This document shows, piece after piece, positions 6,121-6,556 of a stretch of DNA of 6,556 bases. The notes beneath the pieces are model-generated. The model saw only the letters and a list, made by a program, of their open reading frames with translations. It had not been told where the DNA came from and searched no databases. The translations under genes and the position numbers were made by a program. The stretch's first letter is position 1. Each line of letters opens with the position of its first letter. This DNA is from Chloroflexota bacterium. Its GTDB lineage: Bacteria; Chloroflexota; Limnocylindria; Limnocylindrales; CSP1-4. The stretch is taken from contig JACQEF010000134.1 in assembly GCA_016200745.1 (NCBI GenBank), forward strand, positions 1 through 6,556. Reading direction: 5' to 3'.

Positions 6121-6126
6121 GGAAGG
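6121..6126 (+). promoter_or_regulatory. Ribosome binding site of the MBL-fold hydrolase gene
   Basis: GGAAGG lies five bases before the ATG at 6132, with a second GGAG at 6115-6118 overlapping the stop of the upstream gene. This normal site contrasts with the missing one in front of 5744. Confidence 0.55.
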
Positions 6127-6131
6127 TCCCC

Positions 6132-6556
6132 ATGCAACTCTCGTCGTCGCTTCATCGGCTCGGTTCCAGCCTCGTCAACAGCTACCTCGTCGAAGAAGGC
6201 GGGCTGGTCACGATCATCGATACCGGGCTGCCCGGCTTCTGGCGCGACCTGCCAGCCGAGCTGGCCGCGATGGGCCGCTCGCTCGACGACGTCCGGGGCG
6301 TCGTGCTGACGCATGGCGACAGCGACCACATCGGCTTTGCCGAGCGGCTCCGTCGCGAGCGCGGCGTGCCCGTCTTCGTCCACGAGCTCGACGCCGCGAG
6401 GGCCCGGGGCGCGGTCAAGAAGCCGATGTCGGGCTGGGGGCCGATCAAGCTCGGGCCGCTCGTCGGGTTCCTCGTCTACGGCGCACGGCACGGTGCGCTG
6501 CGGATCACCTACCTGACCGAGGTCTCGACGTTCGCGGACGGGGACGCACTCGACCA
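6132..6556 (+). CDS. Metallo-beta-lactamase-fold hydrolase (partial, runs off window)
   Basis: The first 141 residues are present. The N-terminus has the usual strand pattern LGSSLVNSYLVEEGGLVTIIDTGLPG (about 10-35), where the Asp of IDTG (D30) is conserved. This is followed by VVLTHGDSDHIGFAERL (57-73), the metal-binding loop. The classical loop is HxHxDH; here it reads H61-G-D63-S-D65-H66, so the second His is replaced by Asp. I recall similar HGDxDH versions in actinobacterial members, so this is probably a subfamily trait, not a defect. VFVHELDAARARG follows, as is typical for such hydrolases, where small-molecule thioester, ester or lactone substrates are common but none can be assigned here. 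The C-terminal metal ligands lie beyond the window. It is probably cotranscribed with the DUF2568 gene and hence under the TetR regulator. Confidence 0.88.
   Translation, partial: MQLSSSLHRLGSSLVNSYLVEEGGLVTIIDTGLPGFWRDLPAELAAMGRSLDDVRGVVLTHGDSDHIGFAERLRRERGVPVFVHELDAARARGAVKKPMSGWGPIKLGPLVGFLVYGARHGALRITYLTEVSTFADGDALD

Noticed and set aside
5747..6133. 128-codon minus-strand frame antisense to the DUF2568 gene
   Set aside because: Asp/Arg/Gly-rich shadow without motifs; the plus strand encodes a coherent four-helix membrane protein.
1..6556. Insertion sequence, phage, CRISPR, tRNA or rRNA genes
   Set aside because: No transposase, terminal repeats, spaced direct repeats or RNA-gene-like sequence were seen on either strand.

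Overview
This is a GC-rich (roughly 70% G+C by eye), gene-dense bacterial window. Its codon use (third positions almost all G or C), GTG start, four-base stop/start overlaps and cydB-cydD-cydC order fit a high-GC actinobacterium, or an actinobacteria-like lineage such as some Chloroflexota. The sequence alone does not settle the taxon.

Positions 354-4843 (+ strand) hold three tightly packed genes of the cytochrome bd oxidase operon: cydB (subunit II of the quinol oxidase), then cydD and cydC, the two halves of the heterodimeric ABC transporter needed to assemble the bd oxidase. The usual first gene, cydA, is absent. In its place, positions 1 to about 336 carry the 3' end of a second, diverged cydB on the opposite strand. 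It is cut off within about 20 bases of the intact cydB start. Either the bd operon has been rearranged or the contig is chimeric at this point. This is the main structural oddity of the window.

Positions 4844-5685 (- strand) converge on cydC. They hold a small charged protein of unknown function downstream of a TetR-family regulator. Divergent from the regulator, on the + strand, are a four-helix membrane protein of the DUF2568/YrdB type (5744-6115) and a metallo-beta-lactamase-fold hydrolase (6132 to the window end, partial). The tetR/DUF2568 gap contains a TTGACA -35 box whose spacer is filled by a 17-bp near-perfect palindrome. Its -10 box sits so close to the ATG that the transcript would be leaderless. 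This looks like a compact TetR-controlled unit in which the regulator represses the membrane protein and hydrolase and probably itself.

No RNA genes, CRISPR arrays, insertion sequences or phage genes were seen. I found no clearly new multi-gene system. The items most worth a second look are the inverted cydB fragment, the leaderless TetR-controlled promoter, the tandem repeat in the cydD linker and the altered metal-binding motif of the hydrolase.
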